Below are positions 1 to 8,816 of a stretch of 64,000 nucleotides of DNA, piece after piece. The DNA comes from Xanthobacter agilis (GTDB lineage Bacteria > Pseudomonadota > Alphaproteobacteria > Rhizobiales > Xanthobacteraceae). Position 1 is the first letter of the stretch. Each line of letters begins with the position of its first letter. A program made the position numbers and the translations under genes. Under the pieces are notes generated by a model. The model saw only the letters and a program-made list of their open reading frames with translations. It made no database searches and was not told where the DNA came from. The stretch spans positions 61,199 to 125,198 of the forward strand of contig NZ_JABWGX010000015.1 in the NCBI RefSeq assembly GCF_021730435.1, read 5' to 3'.

Positions 1-70
1 GCTGCACATGGTGCGCACCGGCTTCGGCGCGGTGGCGAGCTTCGTCTTCCTGTGCGCCGCGCTGGCCTGA
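1..70 (+). CDS. C-terminal end of a truncated membrane protein, possibly DUF1772
   Basis: Only the last 22 codons lie in the window, ending at TGA 68-70. They encode a hydrophobic tail beginning LHMVRTGFG and ending in an alanine/leucine-rich segment, consistent with the last transmembrane helix of a small membrane protein. The His-x-Val-Arg-Thr pattern before the helix resembles DUF1772 (anthrone-oxygenase-like) proteins, but this is a weak recollection-based match. It sits 79 bp upstream of ruvA on the same strand and could belong to the ruv transcription unit. Confidence 0.4.
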   Translation, partial: LHMVRTGFGAVASFVFLCAALA

Positions 71-149
71 TACAAGGGGCGAACATGGCGCGCCTGCTTC
101 GCGCCATGCTCGGGCGGCCGCGCGGGCCGGCCTGAGCTGAGGAACCCAT

Positions 150-770
150 ATGATCGGCAAGCTCAAGGGCGTGGTGGACACCGTCGCCGAGGATCACCTG
201 ATTCTCGATGTGCACGGCGTCGGCTATCTCGTGCACTGCTCGGCGCGCACCCTGCGCGACCTGCCGCGCACGGGGGAGGCGGCGAGCCTCGTCATCGAGA
301 CCCATGTGCGCGAGGACATGATCCGTCTTTACGGCTTTGGCTCGGAGGCGGAGCGGGATTGGTTCCGCCTGCTTTTGACGGTGCAGGGCATCGGCTCCAA
401 GATCGCGCTGGCGGTGCTCTCCACCCTGCGGCCGAGCGAACTTGCCCAGGCGGTGACACTGGCGGACAAGACCATGATCGCCCGCGCCCAGGGGGTGGGG
501 CCGCGGGTGGCGACGCGCATCGTCACCGAGCTGAAGGACAAGGTGCCGGGCGGCGGCCTGTCCGCCGACATGGGGCTGCCCGCCATCGCCGGCGACGCGG
601 CCATCGTGGGCGAGGGCGGGCCGGTGGCGGACGCCATCTCGGCCCTGGTGAACCTGGGCTACGGCCTGCCGCAGGCCAATACAGCGGTCGCCGGGGCCAT
701 GCGCGCGGCGGGGGAGGCGGCGACCACCGAGACGCTGATTCGCCTCGGGCTCAAGGAACTGGCGAAATAG
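150..770 (+). CDS. ruvA: Holliday junction branch migration protein RuvA
   Basis: The 206-residue product has the usual RuvA length. It starts MIGKLKG and has the N-terminal OB-fold (about 1-63), the helix-hairpin-helix region (about 70-140, including [13 protein letters not shown] and [11 protein letters not shown]) and a C-terminal domain III (about 155-206) that contacts RuvB. RuvA tetramers bind the four-way junction and recruit the RuvB motor during recombinational repair. It lies directly upstream of ruvB, as in most proteobacteria, with a 115-bp gap that contains a small hairpin. Family assignment is secure. Confidence 0.97.
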   Translation: MIGKLKGVVDTVAEDHLILDVHGVGYLVHCSARTLRDLPRTGEAASLVIETHVREDMIRLYGFGSEAERDWFRLLLTVQGIGSKIALAVLSTLRPSELAQAVTLADKTMIARAQGVGPRVATRIVTELKDKVPGGGLSADMGLPAIAGDAAIVGEGGPVADAISALVNLGYGLPQANTAVAGAMRAAGEAATTETLIRLGLKELAK

Positions 771-809
771 GGGCACGGGGGCGACGGTTTGGCGATCGGC
801 CCCGGTCGT

Positions 810-826
810 GTCACTTTTTGAGTGAC
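810..826. other. Small inverted repeat between ruvA and ruvB
   Basis: GTCACT and AGTGAC face each other across a 5-nt loop, in a locally T-rich patch of the ruvA-ruvB gap. It could be a weak attenuator or a repressor half-site pair. No LexA box (in alphaproteobacteria GTTC-N7-GTTC) was recognised here. Confidence 0.3.
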
Positions 827-885
827 TTTCATGATACAGCGCGATTCACGGGGGCGACGGGCCGCCCGTGCCACAGGCAGTCCAC

Positions 886-1944
886 ATGAACACCCGCCGC
901 CTCGTTTCGAGCGAAAAGCGCGACGATGACGCCGAGCTCCACCTGCGGCCCCAGATGCTGGGCGAGTTCGTGGGGCAGGCGCAGGCGCGCGCCAATCTCG
1001 ATATCTTCATCCGGGCCGCCCGCGCGCGCGGCGAGGCCTTGGACCATGTGCTGTTCGTCGGCCCGCCCGGCCTCGGCAAGACCACGCTCGCCCAGATCAT
1101 GTCACGGGAGATGGGGGTGGGCTTCCGCTCCACCTCCGGCCCGGTCATCGCCAAGGCGGGGGACCTCGCGGCCATCCTCACCAATCTGGAAGAGCGCGAC
1201 GTGCTCTTCATCGACGAGATCCACCGCTTGTCCCCGGCGGTGGAGGAAATCCTCTATCCTGCCATGGAGGATTATGAATTGGACCTCGTCATCGGCGAGG
1301 GGCCGGCGGCGCGCTCGGTGAAGATCTCGCTGCCCAAGTTCACGCTGGTGGGCGCCACCACCCGATCGGGCCTGCTCACCACGCCGCTGCGCGACCGGTT
1401 CGGCATTCCGGTGCGGCTCCAGTTCTATACGGTGGAGGAATTGGAGAAGATCGTGGTGCGCGGCGCCAAGGTGCTGGGCATCGCCATCGCCCCCGATGGC
1501 GCCACCGAGATCGCCCGCAGGGCTCGCGGCACGCCGCGCATCGCCGGGCGCCTGCTGCGCCGGGTGCGGGATTTCGCGCTGGTGGCGGATGCCGAGGCCA
1601 TCGACCGCAAGATCGCCGATCGCGCGCTGTCCGCCCTGGAGGTGGACAAGGCCGGTCTCGATGCCATGGACCGGCGGTATCTGACGGTGATCGCCGAATA
1701 TTACGGCGGCGGCCCGGTGGGGGTCGATACCCTGGCGGCGGCCCTCTCCGAGCCGCGCGACGCCATCGAGGAAATCGTGGAGCCCTATCTGGTGCAGCAG
1801 GGCTTCATCCAGCGCACGCCGCGCGGGCGGATGCTGACCGCCATCGCCTTCCGCCATCTCGGCCTGCCCGAGCCCCGGATCGATCCGGCGGCTGATTCGG
1901 CCGGCGCTGGCGCCTCCTTGCCTTTGTTTGACGAGGAGGGGTAG
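886..1944 (+). CDS. ruvB: Holliday junction branch migration DNA helicase RuvB
   Basis: This AAA+ motor of the RuvABC resolvasome drives branch migration. Visible motifs are the Walker A GPPGLGKT (about residues 59-66), the Walker [10 protein letters not shown], the sensor-1 region GATTRSGLL, and a C-terminal winged-helix domain ending in a variable acidic tail. The ATG at 886 (MNTRRLVSS) gives 352 residues, close to family length. An in-frame GTG at 868 would add six residues with no family counterpart. It follows ruvA and precedes ybgC by 53 bp, the usual link between the ruv and tol clusters. Confidence 0.96.
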   Translation: MNTRRLVSSEKRDDDAELHLRPQMLGEFVGQAQARANLDIFIRAARARGEALDHVLFVGPPGLGKTTLAQIMSREMGVGFRSTSGPVIAKAGDLAAILTNLEERDVLFIDEIHRLSPAVEEILYPAMEDYELDLVIGEGPAARSVKISLPKFTLVGATTRSGLLTTPLRDRFGIPVRLQFYTVEELEKIVVRGAKVLGIAIAPDGATEIARRARGTPRIAGRLLRRVRDFALVADAEAIDRKIADRALSALEVDKAGLDAMDRRYLTVIAEYYGGGPVGVDTLAAALSEPRDAIEEIVEPYLVQQGFIQRTPRGRMLTAIAFRHLGLPEPRIDPAADSAGAGASLPLFDEEG

Positions 1945-1997
1945 GTGTGTGCCCGGCTGCGGCCGGTTTCTCCTGCGCGCACAGACGGGACGAGGGC

Positions 1998-2507
1998 ATG
2001 AAGACGGATCTTTCGGGCGAGCGCACCGTGGCGCCGGGCGAGCTGGACGCCCATCCGCATCTGGCCGGGCGGCTCGTTCCCGGCGGCCATGTGCTGACGC
2101 TGCGGGTCTATTACGAGGACACCGACTTCTCGGGCATCGTCTACCACGCCAACTACCTGAAATTCATGGAGCGCGGCCGCTCCGACTACATGCGGCTGCT
2201 GGGCGTGGTGCAGGGCGAGCTGTTCGCCCAGGCGGCGGCGGAAGCCCCCGGTTTCCATTTCGTCGTGCGCGCCATGCAGATCGATTTCCTGAAGCCTGCC
2301 AAGATCGACGACGTGTTGCAGGTGGTGACCTTGTCCAAGGATGTGGCGGGCGCGTCCATCACCTTGTCGCAGCAGGTCAAGCGGGGCGATGAGCTGCTGG
2401 TGTCGGCGACCGTGCGAGTGGCCTTCGTCTCCCAGGGCCGCGCCAAGCGGATCCCGGATGCGCTGCGGCAGGCCACCCTCGCCGACGCCCGCGCGGTCGA
2501 GGGCTGA
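1998..2507 (+). CDS. ybgC: Tol-Pal system-associated acyl-CoA thioesterase YbgC
   Basis: This is a hotdog-fold 4-hydroxybenzoyl-CoA-thioesterase-type enzyme acting on acyl-CoA or acyl-ACP. The signature is the run VYYEDTDFSGIVYHANYLKF, with the catalytic Asp at about residue 43 and the conserved YHANYLKFMERGR that follows. The ATG at 1998 gives 169 residues and has a purine-rich ACGAGG just upstream. A GTG at 1947 would give 186 residues and is less likely. The roughly 30 residues before the domain exceed the E. coli protein. It lies at the head of the tol-pal cluster, 306 bp before tolQ. Confidence 0.92.
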   Translation: MKTDLSGERTVAPGELDAHPHLAGRLVPGGHVLTLRVYYEDTDFSGIVYHANYLKFMERGRSDYMRLLGVVQGELFAQAAAEAPGFHFVVRAMQIDFLKPAKIDDVLQVVTLSKDVAGASITLSQQVKRGDELLVSATVRVAFVSQGRAKRIPDALRQATLADARAVEG

Positions 2508-2813
2508 TCGGCCACCTCCGTGCCGCGTGCTGGCGCGGCGCAGGAATCGCCCGGCCACGGTGGAGCATGACGTTGCGACAGGCCTGGACATTATGGCCAA
2601 GCTCTGGTTCAGCAAGGCTGCGCTAACTTTGCCTTAAGCCTGTTCGTGCCTAGGTTTCCGCCGAGCCTTGCGGCGAATTCTTCGCGCCGCAACACGAAAC
2701 AGCGCTCCCGTCAAAGTTTGGACTAAGTCCCCCGGTCAAACACCGGGATACTGTGGACAGACGGGCGGAGTTGTCCCGCGCGGCGGTGAGCGCCGCGCGC
2801 AGCGGAGCCGAGA
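2508..2813. other. Intergenic region upstream of tolQ
   Basis: This 306-bp gap separates ybgC from tolQ. I see no convincing gene. It probably carries the tolQ promoter, but I could not pick a clear -35/-10 pair. The final bases before 2814 (GGAGCCGAGA) provide a plausible ribosome binding site. Confidence 0.4.
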
Positions 2814-3740
2814 ATGAACGATCAGATGAGCAGGCGCGGCGGGGTGCTTGCGATTGCGTCGCCTCTTCCAGGCCGGGTTCCGGCCGTGCCGGGGCGCGCT
2901 TTCCGCCCGCAGGCCCAGCTTTCGCAAACCGTGGTTGCGCTTCTGGCCTTGGCTGTCCTGGCCACCGGCCTTCTGCTCGCCGGCACAGGTCCCGGCTTCG
3001 CCCAGGACCTCGGGGCGCCGCCGCTTGCGGCCGGCGGCCCCATCGCCGCGGCCCCGATGGCAGCTCCCGCCGCCGACATTTCCTTCCTCAGCCTGTTCCT
3101 GCAAGCTCACTTCGTGGTGAAGCTGGTCATGATCGGGCTGATCTCCGCCTCCATCTGGGTATGGGCCATCATCATCGACAAGACCATTCTGTTCGGCCGC
3201 AACAAGCGCGAGATGGATCAGTTCGAGCAGGTGTTCTGGTCCGGCCAGAGCCTGGAGGACCTGTATCGCTCCCTGTCCGGGCGCACCAACCACGGAATGG
3301 CCGCCATCTTCGTCGCCGCCATGCGGGAGTGGAAGCGCACCTATGAGGGCGGCGCCCGCTCGCTGACCGGTCTCGGCCAGCGCCTCGACAAGGTGATGAA
3401 CGTGACCATCGCCCGCGAGATGGAGCGCCTGGAAGGGCGGCTTCTGGTGCTCGCCACGGTGGGTTCGGCCGGTCCCTTCATCGGCCTGTTCGGCACGGTG
3501 TGGGGCATCATGACCTCGTTCCAATCCATCGCGGCGTCCAAGAACACGTCGCTGGCGGTGGTGGCGCCGGGCATCGCTGAGGCGTTGCTCGCGACCGCCA
3601 TGGGCCTCATTGCGGCCATTCCCGCGACCATATTCTACAACAAGTTCATCTCCCAGGCGGGCCGCCAGGGCCAGCGCCTCGAAGGGTTCGCGGACGAGTT
3701 TTCCGCCATCCTGTCGCGGCAGATCGACGAGCGGGGCTGA
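2814..3740 (+). CDS. tolQ: Tol-Pal system proton channel subunit TolQ, N-terminally extended
   Basis: TolQ is the inner-membrane MotA/TolQ/ExbB-family subunit that, with TolR, converts proton flow into work on TolA and Pal. From about residue 87 (ADISFLSLFLQAHFVVKLVM) the protein follows the family, including the conserved TVGSAGPFIGLFGTVWGIM and the third helix near GIAEALLATAMGLIAAIP. The first 81 residues are extra and contain a hydrophobic stretch (about 40-57) followed by GFAQDLG, which looks like a signal peptide. An internal ATG at 3057 would give the usual 227 residues but has no evident ribosome binding site, so I keep 2814. Confidence 0.93.
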   Translation: MNDQMSRRGGVLAIASPLPGRVPAVPGRAFRPQAQLSQTVVALLALAVLATGLLLAGTGPGFAQDLGAPPLAAGGPIAAAPMAAPAADISFLSLFLQAHFVVKLVMIGLISASIWVWAIIIDKTILFGRNKREMDQFEQVFWSGQSLEDLYRSLSGRTNHGMAAIFVAAMREWKRTYEGGARSLTGLGQRLDKVMNVTIAREMERLEGRLLVLATVGSAGPFIGLFGTVWGIMTSFQSIAASKNTSLAVVAPGIAEALLATAMGLIAAIPATIFYNKFISQAGRQGQRLEGFADEFSAILSRQIDERG

Positions 3741-3744
3741 CGCC

Positions 3745-4203
3745 ATGGGCATGGGAGGCGGAGGCGCTTCGGGATGGCAGAGCCGGCGCTCGCGGCGTCG
3801 CTCCGCCCATGTGATGGCCGAGATCAACGTGACGCCCATGGTGGACGTCATGCTGGTGCTGCTCATCATCTTCATGGTGGCGGCGCCGATGCTCACGGCG
3901 GGCGTGCCCATCGACCTGCCGCAGACGCAGGCCAACGCGGTCAGCCAGGACAACAAGGAGCCCATCACCCTCTCGGTGAACGAGAAGGGACAGGTCTTCC
4001 TGGGCGAGAGCGAGATCAAGCCCGAAGATCTGGTGGCCAAGCTCCAGGCCGTGACCCAGGCGCGGGGCGGCATGGAGGAGCGGATCTTCGTGCGGGCCGA
4101 CAAGCGGGTGGACTATGGCACCGTGATGCGGGTCATGGGTCGCCTTTCGGGCGCCGGTTTCAAGAAGGTGGCGCTGGTCACCGAAGTGGATCAAGGGGGC
4201 TAA
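3745..4203 (+). CDS. tolR: Tol-Pal system protein TolR
   Basis: This 152-residue ExbD/TolR-family protein has a basic N-terminus and one transmembrane helix (VMLVLLIIFMVAAPM, about residues 34-48) that carries the proton-relay Asp just before it (PMVDVM). A periplasmic domain follows. The ATG at 3745 lies 4 bp after the tolQ stop, so the two genes are translationally coupled. A longer open frame begins upstream inside tolQ but is not credible because it overlaps coding sequence. Confidence 0.95.
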   Translation: MGMGGGGASGWQSRRSRRRSAHVMAEINVTPMVDVMLVLLIIFMVAAPMLTAGVPIDLPQTQANAVSQDNKEPITLSVNEKGQVFLGESEIKPEDLVAKLQAVTQARGGMEERIFVRADKRVDYGTVMRVMGRLSGAGFKKVALVTEVDQGG

Positions 4204-4213
4204 GGTCAAGGCC

Positions 4214-5197
4214 ATGAAACCCGGCCTCGCGGCATCGACGGTCGCCCATGCGGCCATCATCGTCTTCACCCTGGTGTCGTTCTCCGGGGCGCGGCCGCTT
4301 GAGCAGGCACCGGATTCCGTGCCGGTGGACGTCATTTCCGCGACCGATTTCACCAAGCTCACCAAGGGCGCCAAGACCGCCCCGAAGATGGAAAAGCCCC
4401 AGCAGGTGGCCGAGAAGGTGGCCGAGCCGACCCCGGTGGAAGATCCCAAGCTGAAGGTCAGCAAGGACCCGCCGGTGGAAGCCACGGCGCCGCCGGCACC
4501 CGCCCCCGCGCCCAAGGTCGATTCGCCGCCGCCGGAGCCGTCCAAGCCCGCCGAAGCTCCGCCCAAGCCGCCGGAGCCCAAGAAGGCCGTCGAGGCGCCG
4601 CCCAAGGCCGAGCCCAAGGTGGACGAGGCCCTGAAGAGCGAGCCCAAGAAGGAAGACAAGCCGAAGGACGAGCAGCCCAAGGAGGAGGCCAAGGCGGCCC
4701 CCGCCCCGCTGCCGCCCAAGAAGCCGGCCCCGCCACCGCCCAAGCCGGTGGAGGCGCGGCAGACGCCGCCGCGCGACTTCAATTCGGACCAGATCAAGGA
4801 ACTGCTCGACAAGCGCACGCCCACCCGCCAGGTGGCGAGCGCCAGCCAGACCTCCACCACCTCGTCCCTCGGGGTGCAGAACGGGCAGGCGGCCACCTTG
4901 AGCATGAGCGAGATCGATGCCTTCCGCGCCCGTATGCGCCAGTGCTGGAACACCACCGGCATTCCACCGGAGGAGCGCGTGTTCGTGGAAGTGCGCGTGG
5001 ATTTCAATCCGGACGGCACCCTTCGGGTCGAGCCGACGGTGATCGGCGGCAGCGCGTCCACTTATGGCCCGGCGGTGGCGCGCACCGCCGTCGCCGCGCT
5101 GGTGCGGTGCCAGCCCTTCACCATGTTCCGCAAGGAGACCTATGCCCAGTGGAAGAGCATGGATCTCACCTTCCGGCCGCAGGAGTTTGAGCGTTGA
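4214..5197 (+). CDS. tolA: Tol-Pal system protein TolA
   Basis: TolA spans the periplasm between TolQR and Pal/TolB. The 327-residue product has one N-terminal membrane helix ([16 protein letters not shown], about residues 8-23), then a long Pro/Lys/Glu/Ala-rich segment (about 60-190, with repeated [12 protein letters not shown] units), and a globular C-terminal domain including the Cys pair around QCWNTTG and VRCQPF. Position and architecture identify it. Sequence identity in this family is low outside the end domains. It begins 10 bp after tolR. Confidence 0.92.
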   Translation: MKPGLAASTVAHAAIIVFTLVSFSGARPLEQAPDSVPVDVISATDFTKLTKGAKTAPKMEKPQQVAEKVAEPTPVEDPKLKVSKDPPVEATAPPAPAPAPKVDSPPPEPSKPAEAPPKPPEPKKAVEAPPKAEPKVDEALKSEPKKEDKPKDEQPKEEAKAAPAPLPPKKPAPPPPKPVEARQTPPRDFNSDQIKELLDKRTPTRQVASASQTSTTSSLGVQNGQAATLSMSEIDAFRARMRQCWNTTGIPPEERVFVEVRVDFNPDGTLRVEPTVIGGSASTYGPAVARTAVAALVRCQPFTMFRKETYAQWKSMDLTFRPQEFER

Positions 5198-5333
5198 TCG
5201 CGTTCCTTCGGCGCGTTCCAGCTTCCGTCATGGCGCGGTCGCGCGTCATCTCTTAAGTTTTGTCCTTAAAGATGAGCGCCGCGCGGCTCTTTTCGCAGCG
5301 GCGGCTCAACCCACCAGAGGCCCCGATACCGTG

Positions 5334-6671
5334 ATGTCCCCCTTCAACCGCTTCGGACCCGCGTTGAGCCGCCGCCGCTTTGTGGCCGGCGCCGGAGGCC
5401 TTCTTGCCGCCGGGGCGGCCTTGCGCGCCTTGCCCGCCGCCGCCGCCACGAAGCTGGACATCACCTCCGGCACGCCGCAGCCGATCCCGATCGCCATCAC
5501 CGACCTCCTGGGCGAGACCGAGATGGGCCGGCAGATCTCCGGCGTCATCTCGGCCGACCTGAAGCGCTCCGGCCTGTTCGCGCCGATCGATCCCAAGGCG
5601 TTCGTGGAGCAGATCAGCAATCCCGATGCGCCGCGGTTCCAGGATTGGCGCGTCATCAATGCCCAGGCGCTGGTGACCGGCCGGGTCACGCGCCAGTCGG
5701 ACGGGCGCTTCCAGGTCATGTTCCGCCTGTGGGATGTGCTGGCGGGCCAGCAGATCGCCGGGCAGCAGTTCGTGGCCCAGGCCGAGAACTGGCGCCGCAT
5801 CGCCCACATCGTCGCCGACGTGATCTATGAGAAGCTCACCGGCGAGAAGGGCTATTTCGACACCCGCGTGGTGTTCGTGGACGAGAGCGGGCCCAAGGAG
5901 CGGCGCGTCAAGCGGCTCGCCATCATGGACCAGGACGGCGCCAACGTGAGCTACCTCACGCGCGGTGATTCGCTGGTGCTGACCCCGCGCTTCTCGCCGA
6001 CCAGCCAGGAAATCACCTATATGTCGTATGCCCAGGGTGAGCCTCGGGTGTATTTGCTCAACATCGAGACCGGACAGCGCGAGGTGGTGGGCAATTTCCC
6101 CGGCATGAGCTTCGCCCCGCGCTTCGCGCCGGACGGCCAGCGGGTCATCCTCAGCCTCCAGCAGGGCGGCAATTCCAACATCTTCGTCATGGACCTGAGG
6201 TCCAAGGCGACGACCCGGCTCACCGACACCCCGGCCATCGACACCGCGCCGTGCTATTCACCGGACGGGCGGCAGATCTGCTTCGAGAGCGATCGCGGCG
6301 GCACCTCGCAGATCTACATCATGAATGCCGACGGCTCGGGCCAGCACCGCATCTCGTTCGGCACCGCGCGCTATTCGACCCCGGTGTGGTCGCCCCGCGG
6401 CGACTGGATCGCCTACACCCGCCAGGCCGAGGGCCGCTTCGCCATCGGCGTCATGCGCCCCGACGGCTCGGGCGAGCGCGTGCTGACCGAGGGCTATCAC
6501 AACGAAGGCCCCACCTTCGCGCCCAATGGGCGGGTCATCATGTTCTTCCGCGATCCCGGCGGCGCCTCCGGCCCCTCGCTGTATACGGTGGATGTCACCG
6601 GCTACAACGAATTGCGGGTGCCGACCCCGAGCTACGCTTCCGATCCGGCCTGGGGGCCGCTGCGCTCCTGA
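5334..6671 (+). CDS. tolB: Tol-Pal system beta-propeller protein TolB with a Tat-type signal
   Basis: TolB is the periplasmic partner of Pal. The 445-residue protein has an N-terminal domain ([20 protein letters not shown] onwards) and a C-terminal six-bladed propeller with repeated FSPDG/FAPDG-type blades. The start at 5334 (MSPFNRFGP) places [11 protein letters not shown] followed by a hydrophobic alanine-rich stretch ending PAAAA at the N-terminus. This looks like a twin-arginine signal peptide rather than a plain Sec signal. It lies 136 bp after tolA. A longer frame from 5064 overlaps tolA and is not real. Confidence 0.93.
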   Translation: MSPFNRFGPALSRRRFVAGAGGLLAAGAALRALPAAAATKLDITSGTPQPIPIAITDLLGETEMGRQISGVISADLKRSGLFAPIDPKAFVEQISNPDAPRFQDWRVINAQALVTGRVTRQSDGRFQVMFRLWDVLAGQQIAGQQFVAQAENWRRIAHIVADVIYEKLTGEKGYFDTRVVFVDESGPKERRVKRLAIMDQDGANVSYLTRGDSLVLTPRFSPTSQEITYMSYAQGEPRVYLLNIETGQREVVGNFPGMSFAPRFAPDGQRVILSLQQGGNSNIFVMDLRSKATTRLTDTPAIDTAPCYSPDGRQICFESDRGGTSQIYIMNADGSGQHRISFGTARYSTPVWSPRGDWIAYTRQAEGRFAIGVMRPDGSGERVLTEGYHNEGPTFAPNGRVIMFFRDPGGASGPSLYTVDVTGYNELRVPTPSYASDPAWGPLRS

Positions 6672-7069
6672 GCGCGGGCCGCGCGAACTGTGACCGGCGC
6701 GCCACACCTTGGCGCCCGCGTCGGCATCGCCCCTGCGTTTGCACAACCTTGCCATGATGCCGCCACGGGCCGGCATCACTGAAGGGATGTTAGAAGGCTG
6801 GCGCCGAGACGCCGCCGGCCTTTCGTTATCAAAGCAATGGAAGACGGTCCCCCTTGAGGATCCGCCGTCGGCGCCGCCGGCCGGTGGACCTCCTGGCGCG
6901 GCCCGAAGACCGGCGCATCCGGACGTCAACGCCTTGGAAACCATGGCGCCCGGTATTCGATGCAATTTCATCTTGAGTATGCGCGACGGTGGGCGCGCGG
7001 AACATTCGCTTAACCGGGACGCGGCTAGACCATGCCATCCGGTCTGCGTGGAGATAAGGAGACACCGGA
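6672..7069. other. Non-coding gap between tolB and pal
   Basis: This is a 398-bp gap with no open frame that resembles a known protein. A 124-codon frame crosses it but has no family features and runs into pal, so I reject it. The last bases before pal contain AAGGAGA, a strong ribosome binding site. The rest may hold a pal promoter. Confidence 0.4.
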
Positions 7070-7558
7070 ATGCATTTTCTTGAGGTTGTTCGCGGCTTCC
7101 GGTTCGCGGCTCTGTTCGGTTTCGCACTGGCCCTTGCCGCGTGCGCCAATACTCAGAATCAGAATGCCGGCGCCGGCAACGGCGGCCCTCCCGGCTCGCC
7201 GCAGGAATTCGTGGTGGGGGTGGGCGACCGCGTGTTCTTCGAGAGCGACCAGACCGACCTGACGCCCCAGGCGCGGGCCACCCTCGATCGCCAGGCCCAG
7301 TGGCTGCAGCAGTGGAGCCGCTACACCTTCACCATCGAAGGTCACGCCGACGAGCGCGGCACCCGCGAATACAACATCGCCCTCGGCGCCCGCCGCGCCC
7401 AGTCGGTGCGCGATTATCTGGTGGCCCGTGGCATCGACCCGGCCCGCATGCGCACCATCTCCTACGGCAAGGAGCGCCCGGTGGCCATCTGCAACGACAT
7501 CTCTTGCTGGTCGCAGAACCGCCGTGCCGTCACCGTGCTGAACGCCGGCGGCGCCTGA
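7070..7558 (+). CDS. pal: Peptidoglycan-associated lipoprotein Pal
   Basis: This 162-residue OmpA-like lipoprotein has a signal peptide ending in the lipobox LAAC, with the acylated Cys at about residue 25. The C-terminal OmpA domain contains VFFESDQTDLTPQAR and the peptidoglycan-binding GHADERGTREYNIALGARRA. Pal tethers the outer membrane to the cell wall and cycles through TolB/TolA. The AAGGAGA ribosome binding site supports the start. A strong hairpin follows 29 bp after the stop. Confidence 0.96.
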   Translation: MHFLEVVRGFRFAALFGFALALAACANTQNQNAGAGNGGPPGSPQEFVVGVGDRVFFESDQTDLTPQARATLDRQAQWLQQWSRYTFTIEGHADERGTREYNIALGARRAQSVRDYLVARGIDPARMRTISYGKERPVAICNDISCWSQNRRAVTVLNAGGA

Positions 7559-7587
7559 GCCGTCCGACACCGACCGGATGCGAACTC

Positions 7588-7620
7588 AGCCGGCGCTTTT
7601 CGAAGCGCCGGCTTCTGCGT
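7588..7620 (+). terminator. Hairpin downstream of pal, probable terminator or attenuator
   Basis: An 11-bp perfect stem (AGCCGGCGCTT paired with AAGCGCCGGCT) closes a TTCG tetraloop between pal and cpoB. The following bases are only moderately T-rich (TCTGCGTT). It may therefore be a leaky terminator or an mRNA-stabilising hairpin that raises pal over downstream genes. Confidence 0.6.
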
Positions 7621-7850
7621 TGCATCGGCGGCTCGCGCGGGATCGCGCGGCGTCGGGTCACACTTTGGACGTGATCGCCGCTTTATGCTGCGCAGCACGC
7701 GTGCCGAGTCTTTCGTCTTTCGGGCCAAGCTGTTGGCGGGACTTGTCCCGGGTCTTCCCCGGATCTTGCCGCCATCGTCGCCGAAGCGGGATTCGGGCGC
7801 GTCCGGAAGCCGGATGCGATCGGCGCGTGCCTTCAGCCCCTGCGAGCCCC

Positions 7851-8816
7851 ATGCCTTCGATTCTGCCCTTATTCCGGATGACCCGGCTGGCCCTGCCGGC
7901 GGTGGTCCTCGGCCTCGCGATGTCGGGGCCGGCCGCCGCGCAGCAGGACAACAACATCTTCGGAAACCTCTTCAAGCCACCGGCTCCGGTGCAGGACAAC
8001 AGCCACGGCGCGGAGGCGTCGGAGGTGGCCATGCGGCTCGACCGCATGGAAAACGCCTTGCGCAACCTCACCGGCCAGATCGAGCAGCTCCAGTATCGCA
8101 ACCAGCAGCTGGAAGCGCAGGTCAAGCGCCTGCAGGACGATGTCGATGCCCGGGCCGGGCGCGGCAGCCCGGTCCCCGCGTCGGCTCCGCCGCCGGTGGC
8201 CGCGGCGCCTCTCGGACGCCCGGCGCCGACACCCGTGGCGACCGGCAAGCGCTCGGATATCTTCGATCCGGCCGAGGAGCCGAGCGCCCCCGGCGCGCCG
8301 CAGCCGCTCGGCTCGCCGGCCAGCGCATCGGCCGGCCTGGGCCGGCCGCCGGCGGGGATCGGCGCCGCGCCGATCGCTGGCCAGGCGGGAGGGGGGCAGG
8401 GTGGCACCCAGGTGGCGGCGCTACCGGCGAATGCCGGGCCCCGCGAACTCTACGATCAGGGTCAGGCGCAGCTTCAGCGCCAGGATTATGCCGGCGCGGA
8501 ACAGACCTTCCGCCAGATCATCCAGGCTCATGCGGGGGACCGCATCATCCCCGATGCCACCTTCATGCTGGGGGAAAGCCTGTTCCTGCGGCGGAACTAC
8601 GGTGATGCCGCCGCCTCCTTCCTGGAGGTGTCCACCAAATATCCGAATTCCGTGCGCGCGCCCGAGTCGCTGCTGCGGCTTGGCCAGTCGCTGGCGGGCC
8701 TCGGGGAGAAGGAGACGGCCTGCGCCACCTTTCTGGAGGTGGATCGCAAATATCCCCGTTCGCCGTCCGCCATCCGCCAGGCGGTGGAGCGCGAGCAGAA
8801 GCGTGTCGGCTGCTGA
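7851..8816 (+). CDS. cpoB: Cell division coordinator CpoB / YbgF, Tol-Pal associated
   Basis: The N-terminal signal peptide (LALPAVVLGLAMSGPAAAQ) is followed by a coiled-coil trimerisation segment (about residues 60-105, MRLDRMENALRNLTGQIEQL) and a proline/alanine-rich linker. The C-terminal TPR domain (about 195-320) begins RELYDQGQAQLQRQDYAGAE. CpoB couples Tol-Pal action to septal peptidoglycan synthesis in E. coli. The ATG at 7851 gives 321 residues. ATG 7878, directly before the signal core, is also possible. It is the last gene of the tol-pal cluster and overlaps tilS by 14 bp. Confidence 0.9.
   Translation: MPSILPLFRMTRLALPAVVLGLAMSGPAAAQQDNNIFGNLFKPPAPVQDNSHGAEASEVAMRLDRMENALRNLTGQIEQLQYRNQQLEAQVKRLQDDVDARAGRGSPVPASAPPPVAAAPLGRPAPTPVATGKRSDIFDPAEEPSAPGAPQPLGSPASASAGLGRPPAGIGAAPIAGQAGGGQGGTQVAALPANAGPRELYDQGQAQLQRQDYAGAEQTFRQIIQAHAGDRIIPDATFMLGESLFLRRNYGDAAASFLEVSTKYPNSVRAPESLLRLGQSLAGLGEKETACATFLEVDRKYPRSPSAIRQAVEREQKRVGC

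Noticed and set aside
5064..5333. Upstream extension of the tolB reading frame overlapping tolA
   Set aside because: It overlaps the end of tolA in another phase, lacks family sequence, and would hide the clear export signal at 5334.
6709..7083. 124-codon frame between tolB and pal
   Set aside because: No ribosome binding site, no recognisable domain, and it overlaps the pal start. It is open because of GC-rich composition.
8140..8802. Apparent N-terminal extension of tilS through cpoB
   Set aside because: The extension is a frame shadow of cpoB with arginine-rich nonsense. The PP-loop lies at the normal distance from GTG 8803.
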